DNA from: Slackia sp.
GTDB lineage: Bacteria; Actinomycetota; Coriobacteriia; Anaerosomatales; Anaerosomataceae
NCBI GenBank assembly: GCA_020725885.1
Contig: DYEA01000001.1
Coordinates: forward strand, 1 to 40,996
Length of the DNA stretch: 40,996 nt
Direction of reading: 5' to 3'
Part shown: piece by piece, positions 1 to 10,614 of the stretch
Layout: the number at the start of each line of letters is the position of its first letter
Position numbering within the stretch: position 1 is the stretch's first letter
Notes under the pieces: model-generated
The model's database searches: none
Seen by the model: the letters and a program-made list of their open reading frames with translations, nothing else
What the model was told of the DNA's origin: nothing
Position numbers and translations under genes: made by a program

Positions 1-647
<647 letters not shown>

Positions 648-651
<4 letters not shown>

Positions 652-1664
652 GCGACCACCCCCGCCGGCACGGCCACGCCTCGTCTGAACTCCGGGTCCT
701 CGGAGAAGTGGCACGCGGAGCCGTGGGAGCCGACGATGTCCCGAAACTGCGGAACCTCGCTCCGGCACTTCTCGGTCGCGTAGGGGCACCGGGGATGGAA
801 CGCACACCCCGGCGGCACGTCGATGAGGCTCGGCGGCTGGCCGACGATCGGGACGAGCTCGCCCTTCTCCGACACGTCGTGACGCGGGAGGCTGTCCAGA
901 AGCCCCCAGGTATACGGGTGCAGCGGCTGGTAGAAGACTTCGTCCGCGGTGCCGAACTCGACCGGCTTTCCGGCGTACATCACGAGGACCTTGTCGGCCA
1001 TGTCCGCGACGACGCCCAAGTCGTGCGTGATCATGATGATCGCGGTGCCGGTGCGCTCCTGAAGCTCGATCATCAGCTCGAGGATCTGGGCCTGGATGGT
1101 CACGTCGAGGGCCGTCGTGGGCTCGTCGGCGATCAGGATGTCCGGGTCGCACGCGAGCGCCATGGCGATCATCGCCCGCTGCCGCATGCCGCCCGAGAAT
1201 TGGTGGGGATAGTCCTTCGCCCGCGCTTCGGCCTTCGGGATGCCGACGAGCTTGAGCAGCTCGACCGCCCGCTCGAACGCCTCGCGCTTGTCCATCCCCT
1301 TGTGAACGCGCAGGGACTCGGCGATCTGGTCGCCGACGCGGAACACCGGGTTGAGCGACGTCATCGGGTCTTGGAAGATCATCGCGATGCGGTTGCCGCG
1401 CAGGTCGCGCACCGCTTCGTCGTCCATGGCCAGCACGTCTTGGCCCTTGAAACGGATGGACCCTTCCACGACCCGCCCCTGAGGCCCTTTGATGAGCCGC
1501 ATGATCGACATCGCGGTGACCGACTTGCCGGAGCCGGACTCGCCCACGACCCCCAGGGTCTGTCCCCGTTCGAGGGTGAAGCTCACGCCGTCCACCGCCT
1601 TCACGACGCCGTCGCGCGTGAAGAAGTGCGTCTTGAGGTTCTCGACTTCGAGCAGCGTATCCAT
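648..1664 (-). CDS. oppD: Oligopeptide ABC transporter ATP-binding protein OppD
   Basis: First of the paired ATPases of the peptide importer, 338 residues. Walker A GESGSGKS lies at residues 41-48. It is followed by the Q-loop segment ([14 protein letters not shown]), the signature [11 protein letters not shown], Walker B ([12 protein letters not shown]) and the H-loop (MITHDLG). The C-terminal oligopeptide/dipeptide extension contains the family motif [16 protein letters not shown], a cysteine cluster seen in OppD/OppF-type ATPases. The length is normal for OppD. The gene starts three bases after the oppC stop region and overlaps oppF by 4 bp, so oppC, oppD and oppF form one translational run. 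Substrate specificity cannot be read from the ATPase; OppA sets it. Confidence 0.95.
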
Positions 1665-1667
1665 CGG

Positions 1668-2657
1668 CTAGTCCTTCATCTTCACGTCGAGGGCGTCGCG
1701 CAGGCCGTCACCGAGGAGCACGAACGCAAGCACGGTGGTCAGGATGGCGAAGCCCGGATAGATCATGATCCACGGCGCCGTGAACATGAACGCGCGCGCT
1801 TCAGAGAGCATGAGGCCCCACGACGGCGTCGGCGGCTGGACGCCCATGCCAAGGAACGACAATGCGGCCTCTGTCAGGATCGCTCCGCCGATGCTCATCG
1901 TGCCGTACACGATGATCGGCGCGATCGAGTTCGGCATGATGTGGCGCGCCATGATGCGCAGGTCCGACGCCCCGAGCGCCCGCGCCGCGTCCACGTACTC
2001 GTTCTCCTTGACCGACAGGATAGAGCCGCGGAACACGCGAGCGATCGACGGCCATCCCAAGATGCCGATCGCGATGAAGACGTTCATGAAGCCTTTCCCG
2101 AGCACGGCGATGAGCGCGATGGCGAACAGGATGTACGGGAACGCTAGGAAGACGTCAGCGATCCGCATGATGATCGAGTCCCAGAGCTTACCGTAGTACG
2201 CAGCCAACGCACCCAAGATGAGACCGATCACGACCTCGATCGACACGGCGATGACACCGACTGCCAGCGAGATGCGCGACCCGTACACGACACGCGCGAA
2301 GATGTCTCTGCCGAGCCGGTCCGTCCCGAACGGGTGCGCCGAGCTTGGAGCGAGCAGCATGCGCTGGCTGACCGTGGTCGTGTCGATGTACTCCGGATCA
2401 CCGTAGCGCTGCGGCACCCACAAATCCGCCGACACCGCGACGACGATCATCAAGAGGACCCACACCAAGCCTGCCATGGCGAGCTTGTTCCGCCGCAGGC
2501 GACGCCACGCGTCGCCCCAGAGCGTGCGGCTGCTGCGTTGTGCGAGAGCGCTCGCCGGCATGTCCTCCGTCGGCGGCGTGGCAGGAACGCCCGTCCGGAA
2601 ATCCTTCACCGGATGGCCCTCCTCGGCGAGGGGGTCGTGGATGTGCTTGTCAGACAT
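1668..2657 (-). CDS. oppC: Oligopeptide ABC transporter permease OppC
   Basis: Inner-membrane permease subunit of the peptide importer, 329 residues from the chosen ATG. That ATG is preceded by a strong GGGGGAGGAG ribosome binding site; a further ATG 30 bases upstream lies inside oppB and has no such site. A cytoplasmic N-terminal tail of about 55 residues leads to the first membrane helix (about 58-77), followed by the OppC-type periplasmic loop and five further helices. The ABC-permease EAA loop, which docks on the ATPases, is at about 221-241 ([20 protein letters not shown]). It lies 10 bp downstream of oppB and directly upstream of oppD. Confidence 0.95.
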   Translation of the reverse strand: MSDKHIHDPLAEEGHPVKDFRTGVPATPPTEDMPASALAQRSSRTLWGDAWRRLRRNKLAMAGLVWVLLMIVVAVSADLWVPQRYGDPEYIDTTTVSQRMLLAPSSAHPFGTDRLGRDIFARVVYGSRISLAVGVIAVSIEVVIGLILGALAAYYGKLWDSIIMRIADVFLAFPYILFAIALIAVLGKGFMNVFIAIGILGWPSIARVFRGSILSVKENEYVDAARALGASDLRIMARHIMPNSIAPIIVYGTMSIGGAILTEAALSFLGMGVQPPTPSWGLMLSEARAFMFTAPWIMIYPGFAILTTVLAFVLLGDGLRDALDVKMKD

Positions 2658-2667
2658 CTCCTCCCCC

Positions 2668-3639
2668 TCACTTCGCCGGCTGGCCATACCGGATCCGCGG
2701 ATCCAGGAAGGCGTACGAGATGTCGACGATCAGGTTGATCAGCATGACGGCGAACACGACGATGATCACGCCGCCCATGACGATCGGCCAGTCGCGCTGC
2801 TGGATGGCGTAGTAGATCTCGAGACCGACGCCAGGCCAGTTGAAGATCGTCTCGGTGAGGATCGCGCCGCTCATCATCGCGCCAAGGTCGAGACCGATGA
2901 ACGTGACCACCGGGATCAAGGCGTTCTTCAGCGCGTGCTTGAACACGACGGCGCGGTCGCTCAGGCCTTTCGCCACGGCTGTCCGGATGTAGTCCTGCCC
3001 CATCACCTCGAGCAGCTGGCTGCGCATGATGCGGGCGGCGTACGCCGTCGACACCGACGCAAGAGTCACCGCTGGCAGCACGAGGTGTGCGAAGTCTGGC
3101 GGAGATCCCATGCCGGACATCGGCAGGTAGAACGCGCCGCCCGTCCACTCTTTCATCTTGATGCCGAACAGGACCTGGAACAGCATGCCGAGCCAGAACA
3201 CGGGCACCGACACCAGCACCGAGGTCGAGAGCGTCACGAGAACGTCGAGGAACGAGTACTGCTTGACCGCAGAGATCACCCCAGCCCCGATGCCGATGAT
3301 GATCTCGATCACGATGGCCGCAAGCGCGAGGCGCACCGTGTTCGGATACTTGCCAGCGAATATCTCAACCACAGGACGGTCCTTCTGGTACGAGCGCCCG
3401 AGGTCGCCCTGGAAGAGCTTTCGAAGGTAGGTCACGTACTGGATGTGCAGCGGCTTGTCCAGCCCGTTCTCTTTGACCAACTGGTTGTACAGCGCCGGTG
3501 AGATGGCCTTCTCACCCGTGATCATCCGTATCGGATCTCCCGGTAGGACGCCGGGCGCGCGCAGGATGAACAGCAGTATGGTCACCCCGAAGAACACGGG
3601 CACCATCTGCAAGATGCGCCTTGCGATGTACTTGAGCAT
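2668..3639 (-). CDS. oppB: Oligopeptide ABC transporter permease OppB
   Basis: Second membrane subunit of the peptide importer, 323 residues. It begins with the family-typical basic stretch and first helix (about 9-26). The OppB hallmark PGDP follows (33-36). After a long external loop (about 40-100) there are five more predicted helices. The EAA loop for ATPase contact is at about 217-237 (YIRTAVAKGLSDRAVVFKHAL). The length matches DppB/OppB. About 110 bases and a strong stem-loop separate it from oppA upstream, which suggests that the permease and ATPase genes are expressed at a lower level than the binding protein. Confidence 0.95.
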   Translation of the reverse strand: MLKYIARRILQMVPVFFGVTILLFILRAPGVLPGDPIRMITGEKAISPALYNQLVKENGLDKPLHIQYVTYLRKLFQGDLGRSYQKDRPVVEIFAGKYPNTVRLALAAIVIEIIIGIGAGVISAVKQYSFLDVLVTLSTSVLVSVPVFWLGMLFQVLFGIKMKEWTGGAFYLPMSGMGSPPDFAHLVLPAVTLASVSTAYAARIMRSQLLEVMGQDYIRTAVAKGLSDRAVVFKHALKNALIPVVTFIGLDLGAMMSGAILTETIFNWPGVGLEIYYAIQQRDWPIVMGGVIIVVFAVMLINLIVDISYAFLDPRIRYGQPAK

Positions 3640-3692
3640 CAGGATGCCTTACTAGTCCGTGGGGCGGCGCAGCGGCGCCCGCCCCGCAACCG

Positions 3693-3725
3693 GCGGGAGG
3701 ATGCCTGCCTGAGGCATCCTCCCGC
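3693..3725 (-). terminator. Intercistronic stem-loop between oppA and oppB
   Basis: A perfect 14-bp inverted repeat (arms 3693-3706 and 3712-3725) with a 5-nt loop lies just after the oppA stop codon. On the oppA-oppB message it would form a very stable hairpin, but no U-tract follows on the minus strand. It is therefore more likely a partial attenuator or 3'-end stabiliser of the oppA message than a full terminator. Such a hairpin would give the usual excess of binding protein over permease. Confidence 0.6.
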
Positions 3726-3748
3726 TCGTGCGTCGAAGTACGTTCTTG

Positions 3749-5410
3749 CTACTGGGCGATCCAGACCTTGTCCAGGTTCGCGATGCCCATCGGGCTGTAC
3801 ACGAAGTCGCGGATGCGGTCGGAACCGACGCGGCCGTGCTTGTAGAACACGATCGGGATGACAGGAGCGTCTTCGCCGATCAGGCGCTCGGCCTCGCGGT
3901 ACTTCTCGATGCGCGCGTCTGCGTCCGGCGTCTTGCGAGCCTCAGCGAGCAGCGCATCGACCTGCGGGTTGGCGTAGAACGAGTGGTTGTCGGCGCTCTT
4001 CGAGTCGAACAGCGGATACAGGAAGTTGTCCATGATCGGGTAGTCGGCGATCCAGCCGAGCCGGCCCATCTGGAACTCGCCAGCATCCAGCTTGTCGAGG
4101 TACTGCGCCCACTCCTGGCCGTCGAGCTTGACCTGGACGCCCAGCGCCTTCAGGTCGGACGCGATGAGCTCCATGATGGGCTCATGGCCAGAGCCGCTGT
4201 TGAACGACAGCGTGATCTCCGGCAGACCCTTGCCCTCAGGATAGCCAGCGTCCGCGAGAAGCTTGGCGGCCTGCTCCTTGTCGTACTTGGCGTACGGCCA
4301 CGCGCCGTCCTGGTACCCGACGATGCCCTTCGGGACGATGCCCGTGGCCGGGTCGCGGGTGCCCTCGAAGACGCTGTCGACGATCGCCTGGCGGTTGATG
4401 GCCAGCGAGAACGCCTGGCGCAGCGTCTTGTTCGTGAAGAGCTTGTCCTTGTTGTTCAGGATGACGTAGTAGACGGCGAACTCGGAGCCGGTGACGACCT
4501 GCTTCTTCGGCTCGATCGTGTAGCCGTCCGGGCTCTCGCCATACTGCTCGATCGTCGCCTTGAGCTGACCGCTCGGGATCGAGGTGAAGTCAAGGTTCCC
4601 CGCCTTGAACTCGAGGAACGCCGTCTCCTCGTCCTTGAAGATCTTGAAGTCGACGCCGTCGAGGTACGCCGGCTCGCCGTAGTAGTCCTCGAACCGCACC
4701 AGCTTGATGCCCTGGTCGTGCGCCCACGGCTCGGCCATCATGAACGGGCCGTTGCCGATCGGCTTGTCCAGGAAGGCCTTGGCCTTCTCAGGCGTGTCCA
4801 GCTCTTCCTTCGGCACCGGCGCGAGCGCGGGATGGCCCACCACGTACTCGAAGTCGCCGAACGGCTCCTTGAGCGTGACCTCGAGCGTGTAGTCGTCGAG
4901 GACCTTCACGCCCTCGAGCTCCTTGGCCTTGCCCTCCTGCATCTCGTCATAGCCCTTGACCGCGCTCAGGTGGTACGAGATCTCGGACTTGTTCTCCGGG
5001 TTGCAGATGCGCTCCCACGCGTACTTGAAGTCCTCGGCCTTGACCTCACGGCCATTGTGGAACTTCGCGCCCTTGCGCAGGCGGAACGTCCACACGGTCG
5101 CGTCCTCGTTGGACTCCCAGCTCTCGGCAGCGGCCGGCTTGATCTCCGAGGTCAGCGGGTCGAAGTCGACCAGGCTGTCGAACACTGCGCTCACGACCTG
5201 CACGCCCTCGCTCTCCTGGGCGTTGAACGGATCGATGAACGCCGGCTCGTTGATGTAGAAGCTCAACGTGCCGCCCTTCACGGGCTTGTCGCCCGTCTCG
5301 CCGCCTGTGCCCTCGTCAGTCTTCTTCGCGCACCCGGCCAACCCGGAGACACCGAGCGCGAGGACGACCGCGAGCGACACGGCAAGCACCTTCCGGAATC
5401 GCTCAGACAA
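3749..5410 (-). CDS. oppA: Oligopeptide-binding lipoprotein OppA (SBP_bac_5 family)
   Basis: Extracytoplasmic solute-binding protein that delivers peptides to OppBC, 553 residues. The start chosen is a TTG (5408-5410) with GGGAGG six bases upstream. It yields a textbook lipoprotein signal: a basic N-terminus, a hydrophobic core and the lipobox LAGC with Cys27. The frame is open further upstream to a GTG at 5449, but that start would put 13 charged residues before the signal. After an acidic, glycine-rich linker the mature protein shows the class C binding-protein pattern (VKGGTLSFYI, then RLRKGAKFHNGREVKAEDFKYAWERI). The C-terminal half carries the conserved VDALLAEARKTPD segment. It is the first gene of the opp operon. 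The ligand is not predictable; dipeptide or other oligopeptide uptake is likely. Confidence 0.93.
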   Translation of the reverse strand: MSERFRKVLAVSLAVVLALGVSGLAGCAKKTDEGTGGETGDKPVKGGTLSFYINEPAFIDPFNAQESEGVQVVSAVFDSLVDFDPLTSEIKPAAAESWESNEDATVWTFRLRKGAKFHNGREVKAEDFKYAWERICNPENKSEISYHLSAVKGYDEMQEGKAKELEGVKVLDDYTLEVTLKEPFGDFEYVVGHPALAPVPKEELDTPEKAKAFLDKPIGNGPFMMAEPWAHDQGIKLVRFEDYYGEPAYLDGVDFKIFKDEETAFLEFKAGNLDFTSIPSGQLKATIEQYGESPDGYTIEPKKQVVTGSEFAVYYVILNNKDKLFTNKTLRQAFSLAINRQAIVDSVFEGTRDPATGIVPKGIVGYQDGAWPYAKYDKEQAAKLLADAGYPEGKGLPEITLSFNSGSGHEPIMELIASDLKALGVQVKLDGQEWAQYLDKLDAGEFQMGRLGWIADYPIMDNFLYPLFDSKSADNHSFYANPQVDALLAEARKTPDADARIEKYREAERLIGEDAPVIPIVFYKHGRVGSDRIRDFVYSPMGIANLDKVWIAQ

Positions 5411-5512
5411 CGTCAGCCTCCCTTCGAAACGACACACCCATTCCTCCACGGACCTGCGGCGGGTCTACGGCGTGACGCCATCAAGCCTGCCGAGACCGGC
5501 CATGACACACTA

Positions 5513-5541
5513 ATAGTCTGCCTCTTTGCATAGAATGGCAA
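5513..5541 (-). promoter_or_regulatory. Possible promoter for the opp operon
   Basis: On the minus strand a TTGCCA (-35-like, 5 of 6; 5536-5541) is followed after 17 bases by GACTAT (-10-like, only 3 of 6; 5513-5518). It lies about 100 bases before the oppA start, in the only sizeable gap upstream of that gene. The -10 is weak, so this is a tentative call. Confidence 0.28.
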
Positions 5542-5555
5542 GAGGGAGCGGATAC

Positions 5556-5599
5556 GCCGCGCGAACGCGGCTGCGCCGGCCGTCGAGCCGAGGACGGCC
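5556..5599 (-). terminator. Tandem hairpins after secG
   Basis: Two consecutive inverted repeats follow the secG coding region on the minus strand. GGCCGT/ACGGCC (5578-5583 with 5594-5599) touches the secG stop codon. GCCGCG/CGCGGC (5556-5561 with 5566-5571) has a 4-base loop that reads UUCG in the RNA. There is no U-run, so termination strength is uncertain, but they mark the end of the secG unit before the opp promoter region. Confidence 0.4.
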
Positions 5600-5844
5600 T
5601 AAGCCGTCGGCCTGTATACGAGCATGAGCACGATCGCGGTCAGCGCGTACATCACGCCGAAGGCGATCGTGATGCGGTCGAGGTTCTTCTCGATGATGCC
5701 GGTGCCGGTCGAGGTCGCCGGCATGGCGCCGCCCAGCATGGTGGACAGGCCCGTGCCCTTGCCAGAGTGCAGCAGGACGAAGATGACGAGGCCGATCGCG
5801 CTGATGACGTGCAGCGCGATGACGATGTACGCGATGGCTTGCAC
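5599..5844 (-). CDS. secG: Preprotein translocase subunit SecG
   Basis: Small accessory subunit of the SecYEG channel, 81 residues, with two predicted membrane helices (about 4-26 and 59-77). They flank the family loop with LLHSGKGTGLSTMLGG and the NLDRIT segment just before the second helix. The start is a GTG preceded by AAGGAG seven bases upstream. The gene lies downstream of the glycolytic genes, as in many Actinomycetota and Firmicutes, but has its own well-formed promoter. Confidence 0.93.
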   Translation of the reverse strand: MQAIAYIVIALHVISAIGLVIFVLLHSGKGTGLSTMLGGAMPATSTGTGIIEKNLDRITIAFGVMYALTAIVLMLVYRPTA

Positions 5845-5893
5845 TTATCGGCTCCTTCGTGTCGAAACGCCCGTCGGCGTGAAGCGCTGACTG

Positions 5894-5922
5894 AGTATAG
5901 CGAGGAGCCTCACGTCGCTCAA
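5894..5922 (-). promoter_or_regulatory. Predicted sigma-70-type promoter for secG
   Basis: On the minus strand TTGAGC (5917-5922) is followed after exactly 17 bases by TATACT (5894-5899), 5 of 6 to the -10 consensus. Transcription would start near 5887 and give a leader of about 43 nt before the GTG of secG. It lies in the 92-bp gap between gpmI and secG, so secG can be transcribed separately from the glycolytic operon. Confidence 0.65.
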
Positions 5923-5936
5923 CACGCCACCCTGTC

Positions 5937-7466
5937 TCATGCGCGGAGCAACGACCTGCCCGTCCATTCGTCCGGCGCCGCAAGGTCAAGCAGGTCGACC
6001 ACGGTCGGCGCCACGTCCGCGAGGATGCCGCCGGCGCGGAGCGGACCTGCCTCGTCGTGCACGACCACCGCCGGAACCGGGTTGGACGTGTGGGCCGTGA
6101 ACGGGCCGCCGCCTTCGTCGAGCATGCGCTCGGCGTTCCCGTGATCGGCGGTGACGACGACCGACCCGCCCTTCGAGCGGATCGCCTCGACGACCTGCCC
6201 CACCCCGTCGTCCACCGCCTCGACCGCCTTGATCGCCGCCTCGAGAACCCCCGTGTGCCCGACCATGTCGCAGTTCGCGTAGTTGACGACGTAGAAGTCG
6301 GCCGCGTCCGCCCGTATCGCTTCGACGAGCCGGCGCGTCACCTCCGGCGCGCTCATCTCGGGCTGCAGGTCGTAGGTGGGCACCTTCGGACTCGGGACCA
6401 GGATGCGCTGCTCGCCAGGCTTCGGCGGCTCCTTCCCGCCGTTCAAGAAGAAGGTGACGTGCGCGTACTTCTCGGTCTCAGCGATGTGGAGCTGCCGCAG
6501 GCCCGCCTCGGCGATGACGTCGGCCAGCACGCAGCACGGCAGGTCCTTCTCGAACGCCACTGGAGCGGGGATCGTGGGATCGTACTCCGTCAAGCACACG
6601 AACCTGACCTGCGGAAGCACCGGGCGCTCGAACCCATCGAACGCGGGGTCGACGAACGCCCGCGTGATCTCACGCGCCCGGTCAGGCCGGAAGTTGTAGA
6701 AGACGACGGCATCCCCCTCGCTGACGGTCGCCACTGGGCGACCGTCGCGGACGACGACGGCAGGCTCGACGAACTCGTCCGTGACGCCAGCGGCGTACGA
6801 TGCCTCCACGGCCTGCTCAGCCGACGCGGCCTGGGCGCCCTCTCCGAGCACCATGGCCCGCCACGCCCGCTCCACGCGCTCCCAGCGCCGGTCGCGGTCC
6901 ATCGCGTAGTAGCGGCCCATCACGGTGGCGACCACCCCGACTCCGATCTCGTCCAGAACCCGCTCGAGCGCCCGCACGTAGCCGAGGCCGCTCGTCGGCG
7001 GGACGTCGCGTCCGTCCAGGAAGCAGTGCACGAAGATGCGGCGAGCGCCGCGGTTGGCGGCCATGCGCAATAGCGCGTAGAGGTGCTCCTGGTGGCTGTG
7101 CACGCCGCCGTCCGACAGCAACCCCATGAAGTGGACCGCTCGGCCTTCGGCGACCGCAGCGTCGATGGCGCCTCGCAACACCTCGTTCTCCGCGAGCGAG
7201 CCGTCCTCGATCGCTTTGAAGATGCGCGTGAGCTCTTGGTACACCACGCGTCCGGCGCCGATGTTGAGGTGTCCGACCTCGGAGTTGCCCATCTGGCCCT
7301 CAGGCAGGCCGACCGCAAGGCCGGAGCACGCGAGCGAGGTGGAAGGCCACCGTTCGAAGAGCGCGTCGAGGTTCGGCGTGCGCGCGAGGTGTATCGCGTT
7401 GCCCGGGCCCGGCGGAGCGAGCCCGAACCCGTCCATGATGACGAGGGCGACCGGCCGTCGCGTCAT
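5937..7466 (-). CDS. gpmI: 2,3-bisphosphoglycerate-independent phosphoglycerate mutase
   Basis: Interconverts 3- and 2-phosphoglycerate in glycolysis/gluconeogenesis through a phosphoserine intermediate, using two metal ions (Mn). 509 residues, normal for the family. The alkaline-phosphatase-fold metal ligand is in IMDGFG (Asp12), and the nucleophile is Ser62 in QMGNSEVGH. The substrate-binding motifs HCFLDGRDVPP, GRYYAMDRD and YNFRPDRARE are present. The second metal site shows in YANCDMVGHTG, TADHGNAE and HTSNPVP. The ATG overlaps the tpiA stop (ATGA), so the two are coupled. Confidence 0.97.
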   Translation of the reverse strand: MTRRPVALVIMDGFGLAPPGPGNAIHLARTPNLDALFERWPSTSLACSGLAVGLPEGQMGNSEVGHLNIGAGRVVYQELTRIFKAIEDGSLAENEVLRGAIDAAVAEGRAVHFMGLLSDGGVHSHQEHLYALLRMAANRGARRIFVHCFLDGRDVPPTSGLGYVRALERVLDEIGVGVVATVMGRYYAMDRDRRWERVERAWRAMVLGEGAQAASAEQAVEASYAAGVTDEFVEPAVVVRDGRPVATVSEGDAVVFYNFRPDRAREITRAFVDPAFDGFERPVLPQVRFVCLTEYDPTIPAPVAFEKDLPCCVLADVIAEAGLRQLHIAETEKYAHVTFFLNGGKEPPKPGEQRILVPSPKVPTYDLQPEMSAPEVTRRLVEAIRADAADFYVVNYANCDMVGHTGVLEAAIKAVEAVDDGVGQVVEAIRSKGGSVVVTADHGNAERMLDEGGGPFTAHTSNPVPAVVVHDEAGPLRAGGILADVAPTVVDLLDLAAPDEWTGRSLLRA

Positions 7467-8233
7467 CGAGCAGCCGCTTTCACGATCTCGACGAACGACT
7501 CCGCAGCCAGAGACGCTCCGCCGACGAGCGCGCCGTCGATGTCGGGCTCTCCGAAGAAGTGCCGCGCGTTCTCGGGCTTGACCGAGCCGCCGTACAGCAC
7601 CCGCATCTGCATCGCAGCCGGCGGGCCGTACATCGCGCCGATGGTGGCCCGGATGCTGCGCGCGACGTCGTTGGCGGACTCAGGCGTCGGCGTACGCCCG
7701 GTGCCGATGGCCCAGATCGGCTCGTACGCGATCACGAGCCGCGCCGCGTCCTCGGCAGAAAGCCCCGCAACGCCCGCCATCACCTGGTCGCGGACGAAGC
7801 GCTCGGTCTCGCCCGACTCTCTGACGGCAAGCGGCTCGCCGACGCACACGATCGGCGTGATGCCCGAAGCGAACGCCGCCTTGACCTTGCGGTTCACGGT
7901 CTCGTCGGTCTCTGCGAAGTGCTCGCGACGCTCCGAATGCCCGACGATCACGTACGAGCAGCCGAGGTCTGCGAGCATCCGCGGCGAAACCTCGCCCGTG
8001 AACGCGCCTTCGAGCTCCCAGAAGACGTCCTGCGCGCCGAGCGCGATCGGCACGCGGTCGTACTCGATGACCGTCGAGACGGCCTTGAGCCCCGTGAACG
8101 GCGGGCAGACGACGACCTCGACATCGCCGCGCACCGCCTCCAGCTCCCGCGCGACGTCCTGCACGAGCACAGCGCCCTCGCCCGAGGTCGTGTACATCTT
8201 CCAGTTGCCGGCCACCATCATGCGGCGGTCCAT
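7463..8233 (-). CDS. tpiA: Triosephosphate isomerase
   Basis: Interconverts dihydroxyacetone phosphate and glyceraldehyde 3-phosphate; 256 residues, normal length. Catalytic residues are all present: Asn10 and Lys12 in AGNWKMY, His99 in VIVGHSERR, and Glu171 in AYEPIWAIGTG. The phosphate-gripping motifs YGGSVKPEN and DGALVGGASL lie near the C-terminus. The start ATG has AAAGGAG seven bases upstream. It sits 19 bp after pgk and overlaps gpmI, within the gap-pgk-tpiA-gpmI operon. Confidence 0.97.
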   Translation of the reverse strand: MDRRMMVAGNWKMYTTSGEGAVLVQDVARELEAVRGDVEVVVCPPFTGLKAVSTVIEYDRVPIALGAQDVFWELEGAFTGEVSPRMLADLGCSYVIVGHSERREHFAETDETVNRKVKAAFASGITPIVCVGEPLAVRESGETERFVRDQVMAGVAGLSAEDAARLVIAYEPIWAIGTGRTPTPESANDVARSIRATIGAMYGPPAAMQMRVLYGGSVKPENARHFFGEPDIDGALVGGASLAAESFVEIVKAAAR

Positions 8234-8252
8234 CAGACGGCTCCTTTCGGCC

Positions 8253-9446
8253 TCACGCGTCTTTGTCGAGCAGCGCCTCGACGCCCGGCAGGGTCGAGCC
8301 CTCCAGCAGCTTCATCGCCGCACCGCCCCCGGTGGAGACGAACGTCACGCGCTCTTCGAGGTCGAACTTCTTGAGCGCTGCGACGGAGTCGCCGCCGCCC
8401 ACGATCGACGCCGCACGGTTGTTGCGCACGACGGCCGTGGCGACCTCGCGCGTCCCAGTCTCGAACGGCGTGAGCTCGAACACGCCCATCGGACCGTTCC
8501 AGAAGATGGTGCGTGCGGTGGCGATCGCGCCCTTGTAGAGCTCGACCGTGGTCGGCCCGATGTCGAGGCCCATCATGCCTGCCGGGATCTCCTCGCGGCC
8601 GACGATCTTCGTGTCCGCGTCCTCGACCACCTGGTCGGCGACGACGAAGTCCACCGGGAGCATCAGCTCCACGCCGCGCTCCGAGGCCTTGGCGAGCATC
8701 GCCCCGGCGCGCTCCACCCAGTCCGCCTCGACGATCGAGTTACCGACGTCGACGCCCTTCGCGACGAGGAACGTGAAGCACATGCCGCCGCCCACGAGCA
8801 GCGCGTCGACGCACTCCAGCAGACGGTCGATGACGCCGATCTTGTCGGAGACCTTCGAGCCGCCGAGGATGGCGACGAACGGCCGCTCGGGCTCCGCGAG
8901 CATCGAGGTGAGCGTGTCGACCTCGCGTGCGAGAAGCAGGCCCGCGACCGCCGGCAGGTGCTGCGCGACTCCTGCAGTGGAGGCGTGCGCGCGATGGGCC
9001 GCGCCGAACGCGTCGTTGACGAAGATGTCCGCGAGCGACGCGAGCGCATGGGCGAACTCAGGGTCGTTGGCCTTCTCGCCAGGGTGGAACCGCACGTTCT
9101 CGAGCATCAAGACCTCGCCGTCGACCATGCGAGCCACCGCCTCCTGGGCGTCCGGCCCGACGATGTCGTCGACGAACACCACGTTGCGCCCGAGCAGCCG
9201 CTGCAGCACGCGCCGCACCGGCCGGAGGCTGAACTGCGGGTCGGGCTCGCCCTTCGGACGTCCGAGGTGGCTGACGAGGATCACGCGAGCCCCGTGGTCC
9301 ACGAGGTAGCGGATCGTCGGCAGCGCTGCGCGCACGCGCGTGTCGTCGGTGACAGAGCCCTCAGAAAGCGGCACGTTGAAGTCGACGCGCACGAGGCAGC
9401 GCTTGCCCCGCACGTCGACGTCTTTCACGGTCTTCTTCGTGAACAT
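8253..9446 (-). CDS. pgk: Phosphoglycerate kinase
   Basis: Transfers phosphate from 1,3-bisphosphoglycerate to ADP; 397 residues, the usual monomeric length. The N-domain substrate motifs are RVDFNVPL, SHLGRPKGE and LENVRFHPGE. The hinge and C-domain nucleotide-binding motifs are ILGGSKVSDK, FWNGPMGVFE and VGGGDSVAAL, ending in VSTGGGAAMKLLEG. The start has GGGAGG four bases upstream. A strong hairpin separates it from the upstream gap gene. Confidence 0.97.
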   Translation of the reverse strand: MFTKKTVKDVDVRGKRCLVRVDFNVPLSEGSVTDDTRVRAALPTIRYLVDHGARVILVSHLGRPKGEPDPQFSLRPVRRVLQRLLGRNVVFVDDIVGPDAQEAVARMVDGEVLMLENVRFHPGEKANDPEFAHALASLADIFVNDAFGAAHRAHASTAGVAQHLPAVAGLLLAREVDTLTSMLAEPERPFVAILGGSKVSDKIGVIDRLLECVDALLVGGGMCFTFLVAKGVDVGNSIVEADWVERAGAMLAKASERGVELMLPVDFVVADQVVEDADTKIVGREEIPAGMMGLDIGPTTVELYKGAIATARTIFWNGPMGVFELTPFETGTREVATAVVRNNRAASIVGGGDSVAALKKFDLEERVTFVSTGGGAAMKLLEGSTLPGVEALLDKDA

Positions 9447-9479
9447 CCGTCCTCCCGGCGTACGTGTCCCGACACAGTG

Positions 9480-9502
9480 CGGGCGGGCGCTCGGCCCGCC
9501 CG
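9480..9502 (-). terminator. Intercistronic hairpin between gap and pgk
   Basis: A perfect 9-bp GC inverted repeat (9480-9488 with 9494-9502, 5-nt loop) lies directly after the gap stop codon. No U-tract follows on the minus strand, so it looks like a processing or stabilising element, or a leaky attenuator, in the gap-pgk message. Such elements give higher GAPDH expression than the downstream enzymes in other bacteria. Confidence 0.55.
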
Positions 9503-9507
9503 GACGG

Positions 9508-10614
<1,107 letters not shown>

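Noticed and set aside
708..2147. Long plus-strand open frame across oppD/oppC (and similar ones at 3728-5533, 7083-9524 and 25824-27845)
   Set aside because: These are antisense shadows of well-identified genes, caused by high GC; they are rich in Arg, Ala, Asp and His without domains. The last one becomes a real gene (DUF190) only from 27846.
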